Below are positions 1 through 8,821 of a DNA stretch of 64,000 nucleotides, piece by piece. The stretch lies in NCBI GenBank assembly GCA_002748355.1, contig PDSF01000030.1:62001-126000 (forward strand), in the 5' to 3' direction. The notes beneath the pieces are model-generated. The model ran no database searches and was not told the DNA's origin. It worked only from the letters and a program-made list of their open reading frames with translations. This DNA is from Planctomycetota bacterium (GTDB lineage Bacteria > Planctomycetota > UBA1135 > GCA-002748355). Made by a program: the position numbers and the translations under genes. Position 1 is the first letter of the stretch. Every line of letters starts with the position of its first letter.

Positions 1-310
1 GCTCCATCGCATCGTCATGGCCACCCGACATCGGCAGCGGACGCTTCTTGCGAAAGTGGTCGATCACCCGGTTCCGCGCGATACCAAACAAGAACTGCTC
101 AAGACTGAACTGCGGATCGAAGTTCCGTATTCCGCGCACGGCGCCGAGGAAGACATCTTGGGTTAGATCCTCCGCAGCCTGATGCTCTCGAACCTGCTTT
201 TTGCAATAGAAGTAGATGCGCTGAAAGAACTCGTCCTGCAATCGCGCCCACTCGCCCTCATCGAGGGCCTGCAACTTCTCGATCGAAAAACCGCTGGCGC
301 TGTTCGTCAT
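1..310 (-). CDS. ECF-type RNA polymerase sigma factor (partial, N-terminal part)
   Basis: The ATG at 310 opens a frame of 103 codons that leaves the window at base 1, so only the N-terminal region is visible. It contains a clear sigma-70 region 2: AEDLTQDVFLGAVRGI, then FGIARNRVIDHFRKKR, the core-binding helix and the -10 recognition helix. Region 4 would lie outside the window. ECF factors direct RNA polymerase to a small regulon and are usually controlled by a cognate partner. No classical anti-sigma gene is seen here; the next gene upstream on the same strand is a Ser/Thr kinase, an arrangement known for some ECF groups in Planctomycetota. The 183-base gap to that gene shows nothing clear. 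Identity as an ECF factor is secure; its partner is inference. Confidence 0.9.
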   Translation of the reverse strand, partial: MTNSASGFSIEKLQALDEGEWARLQDEFFQRIYFYCKKQVREHQAAEDLTQDVFLGAVRGIRNFDPQFSLEQFLFGIARNRVIDHFRKKRPLPMSGGHDDAME

Positions 311-493
311 GAGCACTCAAAGCTAGCTGGGGCAAGGCCGGACAGGGAGAGGAGCAGAAGAGGGCGGGCCGAATCGTCGTGGGGCAGCAATGGAGCATCC
401 TCGACGAATCGAAGGCTTCGACCGCGTATTCCAGCGCCAAGAAAGCGCCACTCCAACACAGCCGGCCACTCGCGAGCCTTTTTCAACGACCTA

Positions 494-2020
494 TCAGGCT
501 CCGAGTATCAACATGATGATCAGGAAGATAAAGAACCCAGCGAGGGCAAAGAGAGTCACCTGTCCAAGAAACGACAGAATCATCATGGGGAGGCGCAAGG
601 TGATCTGTAAGCCCCGCAGCAAGCCGACACCAAGCACCTTGATCGGGAGCAGGAGGGCAATGACCAGGGCTCGCAAAAGCCCCGAAACGACTCCCACCTT
701 CTGGTTCAGCTCCTGCGGTGAATCGGTGCTTGACTGCCTGGAGCCTGGCGAAGGAAGCGCAGCGGCGTTCGCTGGGGCCGGGTCGGACGGGGCCGTGGGC
801 GCCGAACTTGCCGTTCGAGTCATCGGTGGCGGCGGCGGAGTCGTTTCGTTGTTGCGACGAGAAGCTGAGCCCTGAGGGCTGACCTGAGAAGAACGGCTAG
901 CCAGATCGAGGATGATCGACTCGCCAAGTCGACCAGGAGCACGAAGCGCTTGCAGGACTTCTCCCAAACTCTGCACCCGCTTTTCCGGGTCCTTCTCGAG
1001 CATGCGATCCAGGATGCGTCGATACGGCAAGGGGATGCTCCCCGGATAACGCACCGCGCCTTTCTCGTGCCCCCTCAGCACCTCCCACTCGCTGTCGCCC
1101 TGAAAAGGCACTTCGCCCGACAAGCACTCGTAGAAAATGACACCGAGCGAGTAAATGTCCGAGCGGTGATCCCCTCGACGCTCAAGCATCTCCGGCGCCA
1201 TGTAATAGGGAGTTCCCCGGCCAAAGGAGAGCGACATCCTCGATGTGGAAACGAGCTTGCTGAGGCCGTAGTCGCCAACGCGGGCAATGTCGCCCTTGAG
1301 AAAGACATTGGCGGGCTTGAGGTCAAAGTGGATCAGCGAGCGATCGTGCAGGGCCTGCACCCCCCGACAAACCTGGACAAAGATACTGAGAGCATCCTCC
1401 TCACACAAAGCGCCGTCCTCAAGCCGGTCTTTAAGGGTGTCCTCGCCGGCATAGCCCATCACGATGAAGGGGATGCCATCGACAACGCCCTTGTCTTCGA
1501 TGCTGACGAGATTGGGGTGGTCGACCTGGGCAAAAAGGGACACCTGCTCAAGCTCACGAACGACCTGGCCCTTGACGCTCGGGTCGTCGATCTTCAGGAA
1601 CTTGATCGCATAGGCCTTACCGATCGATTCCTTGCGAGCCTTGTAGACGATGCCAAAGACACCCCCACCGAGCTTATGCCCGATCTCGTAACCAGGGATG
1701 TATCCGGGCTTGCGATAGTTCTGGTAAAAGCGCTCCCAGTTCAGCGACTCAAAGGGCACGGGATCTCGGCCTTGATTCGCCTCGTTGCTTCCACCTGCTT
1801 CGCGCCCCAGTTCCATTGCGTATTCCATGACTGCTGATCCAGGAGGACATGCTACGGCATCCGGCCGCCGCAGGCGCAGGAGAAGCTCCCGCAAGTCCTC
1901 CCCGCTGCGAAGCCTCTGCCCCAGGATTTCGAGGAGGTAGTAAATCTTTTGGCTGCCCTGGCTCGCCCAATGGGAGAAAACAAGCTGCCCCCCTAACTCA
2001 GGCCAGGAGCAGGGGCCCAT
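494..2020 (-). CDS. Membrane-anchored Ser/Thr protein kinase (PknB-like) with altered catalytic motifs
   Basis: 508 aa. After about 100 residues of unassigned sequence comes a Hanks-type kinase domain (about 108-365): Gly-rich loop LGGGVFGIVYKA, ATP lysine K140 in AYAIKFLK, catalytic loop HFDLKPANVF (D233, N238), DYG at 250-252 in place of DFG, and APE at about 275. The catalytic HRD is HFD, so this is a non-RD kinase, which in general are less dependent on activation-loop phosphorylation. A Pro/Ser-rich linker (about 380-440) leads to a hydrophobic C-terminus, so the kinase domain should be cytoplasmic and tethered to the membrane. The ATG start at 2020 overlaps the preceding gene by 23 bases; a later ATG at residue 65 is possible. 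It lies beside the ECF sigma factor, which may be its output. Confidence 0.93.
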   Translation of the reverse strand: MGPCSWPELGGQLVFSHWASQGSQKIYYLLEILGQRLRSGEDLRELLLRLRRPDAVACPPGSAVMEYAMELGREAGGSNEANQGRDPVPFESLNWERFYQNYRKPGYIPGYEIGHKLGGGVFGIVYKARKESIGKAYAIKFLKIDDPSVKGQVVRELEQVSLFAQVDHPNLVSIEDKGVVDGIPFIVMGYAGEDTLKDRLEDGALCEEDALSIFVQVCRGVQALHDRSLIHFDLKPANVFLKGDIARVGDYGLSKLVSTSRMSLSFGRGTPYYMAPEMLERRGDHRSDIYSLGVIFYECLSGEVPFQGDSEWEVLRGHEKGAVRYPGSIPLPYRRILDRMLEKDPEKRVQSLGEVLQALRAPGRLGESIILDLASRSSQVSPQGSASRRNNETTPPPPPMTRTASSAPTAPSDPAPANAAALPSPGSRQSSTDSPQELNQKVGVVSGLLRALVIALLLPIKVLGVGLLRGLQITLRLPMMILSFLGQVTLFALAGFFIFLIIMLILGA

Positions 2021-2585
2021 GCGGCCAGATCACCAAGGCAGCAAGGACGGCCAGCACCAGAGCCGCCACCCGCAAGCGACCGGTGAGATAGCCCTGGGTC
2101 GCTCGATCCACCTGGCCTGTTGCGACGAAGAGCAGAATGCAGGAGAGGACGATGGCGAGATAACGGCGATAAAAGCTCCCACGCAAGTTACGCGCCTGCT
2201 CCTCCCCCGCAGCAAGCAGCTGGCGAGCCGCTTCCCCCTGGGTCGAAAACCGAGTTTCGCCGCGAAAGGCCTCGCCAACCGAACTCTCAAAGCGCCGCAA
2301 GCGTAGCTCGCCGAGCGCCTTGCTTTTGGGGAGAGCGCGAGCCAGCCAAGCGCGGAGTTCGCGCTCGGCGCGTGCTCTCGGCACCAAGGGCCCAACAACC
2401 TCGAGCCAGAGCCCACCAAACTCCTCCCAGGCGGCCCCTAGAGCCTTCTCCCGAACTCCGCGCAGCGCCGCCGCCTCATCAAGCTCGACCCGGCCATGCA
2501 GCTCGACAGCAAGGGGTTTTGATTCACCCTGCGCCGAAGGAAAGCTCGCGAGGAGGAGGACGAGGGCAGAAACGAGGCAGATCAT
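1998..2585 (-). CDS. Exported membrane protein of unknown function
   Basis: 195 aa, not assigned to a family. The N-terminus is a signal peptide (MICLVSALVLLLASFPSAQG). A charged, Arg/Glu/Ala-rich middle of about 120 residues follows, predicted helical, then two hydrophobic stretches near the C-terminus (about 143-160 and 172-195) that should be membrane spans. If the signal peptide is used, the charged domain is outside the cytoplasmic membrane. The gene overlaps the kinase start by 23 bases, so the two are probably translated together and may work as a sensor-kinase pair; that is inference from position only. Confidence 0.7.
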   Translation of the reverse strand: MICLVSALVLLLASFPSAQGESKPLAVELHGRVELDEAAALRGVREKALGAAWEEFGGLWLEVVGPLVPRARAERELRAWLARALPKSKALGELRLRRFESSVGEAFRGETRFSTQGEAARQLLAAGEEQARNLRGSFYRRYLAIVLSCILLFVATGQVDRATQGYLTGRLRVAALVLAVLAALVIWPHGPLLLA

Positions 2586-2635
2586 GGGGTCCCCCTTCGC
2601 AGACTCGCGGATCTATTCCCAGATGCAGGGAGCTT

Positions 2636-5299
2636 TCACAGCGGAAGAACTCGGAAAACAATCTCTCCGCAGCGCACGACTGCTCCCGGCCTGAGTTCCA
2701 TTTCTCCCGTGAAGCTGGCGCCATCGCAGTCTCCAAGCCCAGCGAAGTGAACCGAGAGCCGCCCTGGCCCTGGCGCCCAAAGGAAAAGCTCAGGCTCCGC
2801 AGCGCGGACCCGGACGTGACAGTCCTTACCCCGCCCAATCAAGACCTTGCCGTCTCGCCCCCCCTGCTTAACCCAGAGCATCCTGGTGACACCGCGTGAC
2901 TCAAAGCCCTTCTCCAGCCGGAGCAGGACCGAAACGGAGCGTCGGCTCGGCCGCCGGAAGCTGATCGGCAGAACCCCGCCGAGCAGGACCTGATCTCCGT
3001 GCTGCAAAGGGGCCTTCTCGATGAGACGGCCCCTCAGGCGAGTGTCGCTTCCCTCTTCGCTCTGGACTTCATAGTTCACGCCGCCGTGGAAGGAGACCCG
3101 GCGCTCCAACACCGCATGCTGCGGACGGATGCGCGCCAAAACCGGGATCTGCGGGTAGGAAGTCGAGGAGGCGTTTCCGATGCGAAGCCGATCTTCGGTG
3201 AAGAGCAAATACTCCCCCGCTTCTTCCACTTCGAGGCGACAGCCACGCTCGAAGTCCCCGCTGCGCGCCAACTTGTCCTTCACATCGAAGGCCAGGCTCA
3301 TCAAGGGACGCGGCGTCGGCCCCACCCCCGCGAGTCGCTCACAAGCGCCAGCGCGATCGCTCTCCGCCAGACGCAGCGCCTCACGCAAGTCCTCCTGCGT
3401 GCCCTGCAGGCGCCGCATCTTATGGGCCAGGCGCAGCACGCTCGGCTCATTGGCACAGGCCGCCCTTGCGTCCTCAAGGCACTGCTGGGCCTTGCTCGCC
3501 TGGCGTGCATCGAGCGCCGCAAGGCCGAGTTCAGCTTCGCGGCGAGCCGCGTCGATTCGCTCCTCCGCACTCGCAAGCAGGGGCCCGGCCTCCAAGCCCA
3601 GCTTGGAGACAAAGACCTCCAGGCCGCGGAGCACGTCATAGACAAAGAGCACGTCTCCCGATTGCAGCTCCTCCCTCAGCGCCTTCTCCAGCTCCCTGCC
3701 CAAGTCCAAGAAGACGCGGCGGTCTTCCCGATCGTCGGCATCAAAGTGCCCTTGCTCGAAGCAGCTACGCAAGGCCGCGATCAGGGGCTGGGATCGGCGT
3801 GCGGCCAAAGCTTCGCGGAATTGGCCGACCCGCTCTCCCTGACTCCTTCGGCGCAAGGCGATGTTTCGCAGCTCCTCCAGCTCGGGAGAATCGGACTGGA
3901 TGCGTTCGAGCCGCTCAAGGCTAGCGAGTAGCGACTCTGGACTAGCTCCGCTCTCAAGACGGGCGCGAACCGAAGAAAGCTCGCGCGCCATCTTCTTCTG
4001 CAGGCGCGAAATGTCGCGGAGCAAGGCCCGGGCCGCATCGGCAGCGCGCCCGCCGGAAACGAGCCGCAGCAGCTGCTTCTCCGCCTGGCGCAAACGCCCG
4101 ACCCGCAGATCCTCGCGAGCAGACTCGAGGCGTTGCTGGCGATCGCGCTCGTCCTCCAGCAGCCCGTCGAGCAGCGCCCGCGCTTCCTCGCAGCCGGCCC
4201 AACGATCGAGAACGGCATCGACCTTGGCCCGCCCGGCTTCGACCTCCCCCTTTTCCAGCAAGTCTCGCGCCTCCTGCAGGGATCTGTCGATTTCGCCAGC
4301 CTCTGCTTCGCTCTGGCGCAGGACTGCACCCAGCGCTTCCCATCCGGTCTCTCTCTGGAGCCTTCGCAAGGCCTCCACCCGCCGCCGGGGATCCCGCTCG
4401 GCTTCACCGACAAGGACCTGCGCTCGCTCGACCCGCTCTCGCAGCTGGCGCAAGGCGGCGATTTTCCCAAAGGGCGTCGGCACCTGGCAAGCCAAGGAAT
4501 GGGCCGCAGCAAAGTCCCCCTCGCGTGCGGTCTCTCGAATCTGCGCCGCGAGCTGCTCGCCGACGCTCAGCAAGAGATCCTGCGCCTCGACCAGGTCCTC
4601 GGATTCGGGTTCGCTCTGGATCCAATTGGCTAGGGCCTGCGCCGCATCGAAGGCCCGCCCTTCCGCCAGCGCCGCCCGCACCTCATGGAATCGCTCGCGC
4701 GCCCAGTTCGCCGAGAGCCCAAGCAGACGCTCGCGGAAACTCAGCGAATCGCTGCAAAGCCGCCGCGCCTCGCCAAAGGCCTCGCGCGCCTGACTTGGAA
4801 GCCCGCTGGACACGGCCTTGCGAGCCCGCACCAAGGCTTGCGAAGCGCCCTTGCGCCGCTCCGCTAGCCGCAGCTCAAGGGCCTGACGCTCCTCGCCCGA
4901 GAACTCACTGCTCGGGGACTGAAGTAGGTCTCGGGCTTCGTTGAGCCGCCCTTCTGCCAAGGCCCGCTCGAAGCTCTCACGCTGCTGCTCCAACCGCGCC
5001 GATTCCTCGCTCGCAGCTCGCAAGGCAGCCTCCATCTCCTCGATGCGCTCCGCTGCCCCAAGCCGCTCCGGATCGAGTTCATGCAGCCGGCGGGCATCGG
5101 CCAAAGCCAGCCGCAGCCGTCCCTGCTCCTGCCGTTGCAAGCAACGCTGCTCCAAAGATCCCAGCAGCTCCTCGCGAAGGTCGCGGGCCCGCCGCTCGTT
5201 CCGAAGCACCGGGTCTTCCAGCACGGCCAAGGCGGACTCCAAGCGCCCCGCACGCAGGGCGCGCTTGGCTCGCATCAGCAGGATCAGACGACTCCACAT
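2636..5299 (-). CDS. Long coiled-coil protein with C-terminal FHA-like domains
   Basis: 887 aa from the ATG at 5299, which has GAGGGAG upstream; a GTG at 5329 is the alternative. Residues 1 to about 640 are almost entirely Ala/Arg/Glu/Leu helix with recurring segments such as RLRLALADARRLHELDPE and ARALLRDISRLQKKMA, resembling TPR-like or coiled-coil repeats. The last 220 or so residues are beta-rich and look like two FHA-type modules: one around QHAVLERRVSFHGGVNYEV with LQHGDQVLLGG, and one around GKVLIGRGKDCHVRV. FHA domains bind phosphothreonine, so a link to the nearby Ser/Thr kinase is likely. The second module has IGRGKDC, close to the usual GRxxxS, but the downstream SxxH is not obvious. 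No signal peptide or membrane span is seen. Confidence 0.75.
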   Translation of the reverse strand: MWSRLILLMRAKRALRAGRLESALAVLEDPVLRNERRARDLREELLGSLEQRCLQRQEQGRLRLALADARRLHELDPERLGAAERIEEMEAALRAASEESARLEQQRESFERALAEGRLNEARDLLQSPSSEFSGEERQALELRLAERRKGASQALVRARKAVSSGLPSQAREAFGEARRLCSDSLSFRERLLGLSANWARERFHEVRAALAEGRAFDAAQALANWIQSEPESEDLVEAQDLLLSVGEQLAAQIRETAREGDFAAAHSLACQVPTPFGKIAALRQLRERVERAQVLVGEAERDPRRRVEALRRLQRETGWEALGAVLRQSEAEAGEIDRSLQEARDLLEKGEVEAGRAKVDAVLDRWAGCEEARALLDGLLEDERDRQQRLESAREDLRVGRLRQAEKQLLRLVSGGRAADAARALLRDISRLQKKMARELSSVRARLESGASPESLLASLERLERIQSDSPELEELRNIALRRRSQGERVGQFREALAARRSQPLIAALRSCFEQGHFDADDREDRRVFLDLGRELEKALREELQSGDVLFVYDVLRGLEVFVSKLGLEAGPLLASAEERIDAARREAELGLAALDARQASKAQQCLEDARAACANEPSVLRLAHKMRRLQGTQEDLREALRLAESDRAGACERLAGVGPTPRPLMSLAFDVKDKLARSGDFERGCRLEVEEAGEYLLFTEDRLRIGNASSTSYPQIPVLARIRPQHAVLERRVSFHGGVNYEVQSEEGSDTRLRGRLIEKAPLQHGDQVLLGGVLPISFRRPSRRSVSVLLRLEKGFESRGVTRMLWVKQGGRDGKVLIGRGKDCHVRVRAAEPELFLWAPGPGRLSVHFAGLGDCDGASFTGEMELRPGAVVRCGEIVFRVLPL

Positions 5300-5402
5300 C
5301 TCGGCTGGCTCCCTCGGTCTCCGAAGCACTCGTGGATAAAAACGAAGCCCCTTGCCGCAGTAGCCGCGGAATATTTGCGAGCCAAGTGTGGCGACGCAGG
5401 AT

Positions 5403-6386
5403 TCAGTTCGCTAGCTGGATCCGCCCTTCGCCCGTCGCTGACCACGCTTGGATCAGGGTCAAGCGCGCCAGGTCGAGCAGTTCGTCCTTGCGCTCGATGC
5501 CATGCCGGGGCGTCGAGACGATGGCCACGGCGGGGTCGAGCGGTATGGGACTCTCCACGCTTTCCTGGATGGCCTGCAGAACACGCGAGGCAAGAACCTT
5601 GGCCCCCTGCGAACCGGTCTGCGGCAAGAGCAGCAAAAAGCTGGTCTCATCGAAACGGCCGACGACATCGATGTCCCGGCACTCATTGAGAAAGACACCG
5701 GCAATGCGGGAGAGGACTTCTTTCCGTTGCTCTTCCAACTTGCGCGTAGCCGGTAGATCGAAGAGCAGCACCGATAACGGCATCCGAAAGCGCCAAGAAC
5801 GCTTGAACTCCTCTTCCAGCTTGAAGGCCATAAACTCGCCTTCAAAAAGACCGGATTCGGGATCCGTCACCCTCTCGACAAAGCTTCGCTCTCGCTCAGC
5901 GGAAAGCCCGGTCATGACGCGGTTGGCAAGGGCTTCCGGCTCACCGCCGATCTTGCCCTCAAGCTTCTTCAGCAGTTCGTCAGGACTCACCTTGGGCTTT
6001 GGCCGGTCGAGGATGCGAAGCATCTGCCCCAGCAAGCGATCATCCTGCTGAGGCCCGGTCGCAAAACTGCCATCGGCAAGGCAGAACTGGGCAATCGGCT
6101 CCACATACGACAACTCTTCCTCCGGACAGAGAAAGAGGATATAGATTCGAGGGCGATACGGCGCCTTCAGCTGCGAGCAAAGCAGGAAGGGATTGCAGTC
6201 CGCTCGAGAGGAGGGAAGGAGCAGCAAGTCCAAGTCCTGCACCTCATCCGCGATGGTCGCGGGATTGAGTTCCGCGATCTCGAGACCACTGGCCGCGAAG
6301 TCCTCAAGCAGGCGTTCCGGCACATCGGGGTGCCCGATCCATACTTTTTTCAGCCCCAGTTCCTTGGTATCGCGATTTGGCGTCAT
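5403..6386 (-). CDS. Receiver-like protein with degenerate GGDEF domain
   Basis: 327 aa, ATG at 6386 preceded by a strong GGAGGGAAAGAGGG ribosome site. Residues 10-125 resemble a response-regulator fold (KKVWIGHPDVPERLLEDF, DLDLLLLPSSRADCNPF), but a clean phosphoacceptor pattern is not evident. Residues about 165-320 follow the GGDEF layout: DPESGLFEGEFMAFKLEEEF at the position of the usual D-LTGL-NRR start, then VLLFDL, then DVVGRFDETSFLLLLPQT. GRFDE sits where the catalytic GGDEF should be. Both glycines of the signature are not kept, so diguanylate cyclase activity is unlikely and a GTP-sensing or protein-binding role is more likely. It is the last member of the signalling block. Confidence 0.75.
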   Translation of the reverse strand: MTPNRDTKELGLKKVWIGHPDVPERLLEDFAASGLEIAELNPATIADEVQDLDLLLLPSSRADCNPFLLCSQLKAPYRPRIYILFLCPEEELSYVEPIAQFCLADGSFATGPQQDDRLLGQMLRILDRPKPKVSPDELLKKLEGKIGGEPEALANRVMTGLSAERERSFVERVTDPESGLFEGEFMAFKLEEEFKRSWRFRMPLSVLLFDLPATRKLEEQRKEVLSRIAGVFLNECRDIDVVGRFDETSFLLLLPQTGSQGAKVLASRVLQAIQESVESPIPLDPAVAIVSTPRHGIERKDELLDLARLTLIQAWSATGEGRIQLAN

Positions 6387-6471
6387 CCCTCTTTCCCTCC
6401 TGCTAAGAGACTGTCATCGCAGCCTCGGAGCACGCAGTGTGCAGGAAGAGCCCCTTCGGAACGAGAGAGTT

Positions 6472-7320
6472 TCAGGCACCACTCCGCTTGGGTTGCCGCT
6501 GACAGGCCGGGCAGAAGCACGTTTGCCGCCCAGATTGCCGTAGCTCGACCAGCTCTCCGCCGCAGCGGTGGCAAGGCTGACCGGCCCGGCCATAGACCGC
6601 CAGCTGCAGTTGAAACCACCCAGGCTCGCCATGCGCATCGACATGATCCCGCAGCGTCGTGCCCCCGACTTCGAGGGCAGCAGCCATGACTTGGCGCAGG
6701 GCAGCGAGCAGGCGCTGGCAATCACTTCGCCCGAGGTTGCCGGCTTGGGCCCGAGGATCGATCCCTGCGGCAAAGAGCGCCTCATTCGCGTAGATATTGC
6801 CCACTCCCGCGATCACCCGGCTATCGAGGAGGAAGCACTTAACGCTGGCGCTGCGCCCCTGGGCCCGGCCGAACAGCCAATCGGCGTCAGCCGCTGCTTC
6901 AAAGGGGTCTGGTCCCAGCTTGGCGAGGAGAGGATGCGCATGCTCTTCGCCGGCCCCAGCTACGAGCAGCGCCCCAAAACGACGCGGGTCGACGTAGCGA
7001 AGCAGCCGCCCGGCAAAGCGCAGGCGATAGTGCTCATGCAGACGCCAGCGGGGCTGCCCAGGCTCGTCGAGCAGCAACTTGCCACTCATGCCGAGATGAG
7101 CAACAAAGCTCCACGGTGCCCCGCGCTCAAAGAGGAAGATGAGGTATTTGCCGCGGCGCTGGATCCTGAGCAGCCGCTGGCCGACATTGGCCTTGATCTT
7201 GGCCTGCGGCATCGGCCAGCGCAGATCGGCTCGCCGAAACAGCGCCCCCTCTAGTTCGCGGCCCTCGATCTCCGGCGCCAGCACTCGGCGCACGCTCTCG
7301 ACTTCGGGCAGCTCGGGCAC
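6472..7320 (-). CDS. mutM: Formamidopyrimidine-DNA glycosylase
   Basis: 282 aa. It excises oxidised purines such as 8-oxoguanine and nicks the abasic site. The mature N-terminus PELPEVESVRR carries the catalytic Pro and Glu; GKYLIF holds the conserved lysine. The H2TH region has VIAGVGNIYANEALF, and the C-terminal zinc finger has CHRCGG and CFCPAC. The start is a GTG at 7320, needed to put Pro directly after the initiator Met, and lies 6 bases from the stop of the YebC-family gene. Length and motifs match the family throughout, so the assignment is firm. Confidence 0.97.
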   Translation of the reverse strand: MPELPEVESVRRVLAPEIEGRELEGALFRRADLRWPMPQAKIKANVGQRLLRIQRRGKYLIFLFERGAPWSFVAHLGMSGKLLLDEPGQPRWRLHEHYRLRFAGRLLRYVDPRRFGALLVAGAGEEHAHPLLAKLGPDPFEAAADADWLFGRAQGRSASVKCFLLDSRVIAGVGNIYANEALFAAGIDPRAQAGNLGRSDCQRLLAALRQVMAAALEVGGTTLRDHVDAHGEPGWFQLQLAVYGRAGQPCHRCGGELVELRQSGRQTCFCPACQRQPKRSGA

Positions 7321-7326
7321 CGCCCC

Positions 7327-8091
7327 TCACTCCTCGGCGTCGAGCTCGGCCAGGATCTCTTCGGGGATGTCGTAGTTGGCCGAAACTTCGGTGACGTCAT
7401 CGAGTTCTTCAATGCCCTCGATCAACTGCAGGATCTTTCGTGCCTGGTCCTTGTCCTGAACCGGGACGCTCTGCTTCGGGATCCAAGCCATCTTGGCCTC
7501 CGAAGCTTCGATCTTGCGCTCTTCCAGACCCCGAACGATCTGGTGGAAGTCTGTCGGCTCGCCGGTGATCTCGATGCTATCGCCCTGAACGAGGAAATCC
7601 TCGGCTCCCAGCTCCAACACGAGTTCCATCAGCGCCTCCTCGTCGAGGCTGCACTTTTCCTTCTCGAGGATGAAGATCGACTTGCGCTCGAACATCCAAG
7701 CGACGGCCCCGGACTCGGCCATGTTGCCGCCCTTCTTCTCGAAGGCCTTGCGCAGCTCCGGAGCTGTCCGGTTGCGATTATCGGTCAGCGACTCGACCAG
7801 CACCGCGACACCGCCGGAGGCATAGCCTTCGTAGATCAGCTCCTCGAGCGCGGCCCCGCCGCCATCGCCAGAGCCTCGCTTGATCGCCCGCTCGATGTTG
7901 TCCTTCGGCATCGAGCTCTTCCTGGCCCGATCGATCGCGTAGCGCAGCCGCAGGTTAGCCTCGGGGTCGCCTCCGCCCTCGCGGGCCGCCGAGATGATCT
8001 CGCGCGCGAGCTTGCTGAACAGCTTGCCCCGAGCCTCGTCCACCCGTCCCTTACGGTGCCGAATGTTCGCTGAATGTGAATGTCCCGCCAT
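7327..8091 (-). CDS. yebC: YebC/TACO1 family protein
   Basis: 254 aa from the ATG at 8091; the start is set by the family N-terminus MAGHSHSANIRHRKGRVDEA, where upstream in-frame sequence does not match. The family signature KDNIERAIKRGSGDGGGAAL and the C-terminal LDDVTEVSANYDI are present. Members act as transcription regulators in some bacteria, and as translation factors relieving ribosome stalling in others and in mitochondria; sequence alone does not tell which. In many bacteria the gene sits beside ruvC; here it is beside mutM, only 6 bases away, so the two are probably co-transcribed. Confidence 0.95.
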   Translation of the reverse strand: MAGHSHSANIRHRKGRVDEARGKLFSKLAREIISAAREGGGDPEANLRLRYAIDRARKSSMPKDNIERAIKRGSGDGGGAALEELIYEGYASGGVAVLVESLTDNRNRTAPELRKAFEKKGGNMAESGAVAWMFERKSIFILEKEKCSLDEEALMELVLELGAEDFLVQGDSIEITGEPTDFHQIVRGLEERKIEASEAKMAWIPKQSVPVQDKDQARKILQLIEGIEELDDVTEVSANYDIPEEILAELDAEE

Positions 8092-8330
8092 CTTCGCCCG
8101 CCTTTCGCCCCCAGTCCGTCGCTCGCAGCCATCCACTGCCGACAGCTGGGGCTGTTCGTCAACCTACTACGCGTACACGATCGCTGGGCGCCAGCAAAGC
8201 TGCGCCCAGCGAATCGAGATCGGAAACCGAAAGCCGCAAGCATGCTCTGCATGCGATATTGCCAGCCATCCAGCCCTGCAGCCATCCAGCCATGCTGTGG
8301 AAGCAGCGGTATGCCGCTGCCACAGGCGCA
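8092..8330. other. Intergenic region between yebC and rpsI with short repeats
   Basis: 239 bases without a gene. It holds a 13-base direct repeat, CAGCCATCCAGCC, at 8263-8275 and 8279-8291, two copies of the palindrome GCATGC at 8240-8245 and 8249-8254, and the hairpin annotated separately next to the rpsI stop. No clear promoter is visible for yebC. Confidence 0.6.
8295..8325 (-). terminator. Hairpin downstream of rpsI
   Basis: CTGTG and CACAG enclose a perfect 7-bp stem, GCAGCGG with CCGCTGC, and a TATG loop. It begins 5 bases after the rpsI stop. There is no U-tract, so it may be an RNA 3' end stabiliser or an imperfect terminator. Confidence 0.5.
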
Positions 8331-8732
8331 TCAACGCTTCGAGAACTGCGACGCCTTGCGCGCCTTGTGCAGGCCAGGCTTCTTGCGCTCGACCATGCGG
8401 CTATCGCGGGTCAAGCAGCCCTTCTGCCGAAGCACCGGCTCGAAGGACTCGTTGTCGTTCACCAGCGCGCGGGCGAGCCCCATCTTGATCGCGTCGGACT
8501 GGCCGGTGGTGCCGCCGCCCTTGACGTTCACGAACACGTCGTAACGTTCCTGGGTCTCGGTCACGACCAAAGGTTCCAAGGCGGAGTTGATTTGAGCTTC
8601 GGTATGGAAGAAGTCCTTGAGGGCCTTCTTGTTGACCGTCACGTTGCCCGTGCCGGCTTTGATCCGGACTCGGGCCACAGCGGTCTTGCGGCGGCCGGTG
8701 CCCCAGACATAAGGATCGCTTGCGAGGACCAT
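8331..8732 (-). CDS. rpsI: 30S ribosomal protein S9
   Basis: 133 aa. GTGRRKTAVARVRI at the N-terminus, GGGTTGQSDAIKMGLARAL in the middle and the basic tail ending KARKASQFSKR are diagnostic for uS9, whose C-terminal Lys/Arg tail reaches the ribosomal P site. It follows rplM by 89 bases on the same strand, the usual L13-S9 pairing, so a shared transcript is expected. Confidence 0.97.
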   Translation of the reverse strand: MVLASDPYVWGTGRRKTAVARVRIKAGTGNVTVNKKALKDFFHTEAQINSALEPLVVTETQERYDVFVNVKGGGTTGQSDAIKMGLARALVNDNESFEPVLRQKGCLTRDSRMVERKKPGLHKARKASQFSKR

Positions 8733-8821
8733 GCAGTTCTTTCCGTACTAGATGTTTATGCGTTTGTCGTGCTCAGAGTACGCCGCGCCCAGCGCGCCAG
8801 ACTCGATTGCTACCGAGAGGG

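Noticed and set aside
8263..8291. CAGCCATCCAGCC direct repeat as regulatory array
   Set aside because: Only two copies and no clear promoter next to it; noted in the region entry only.
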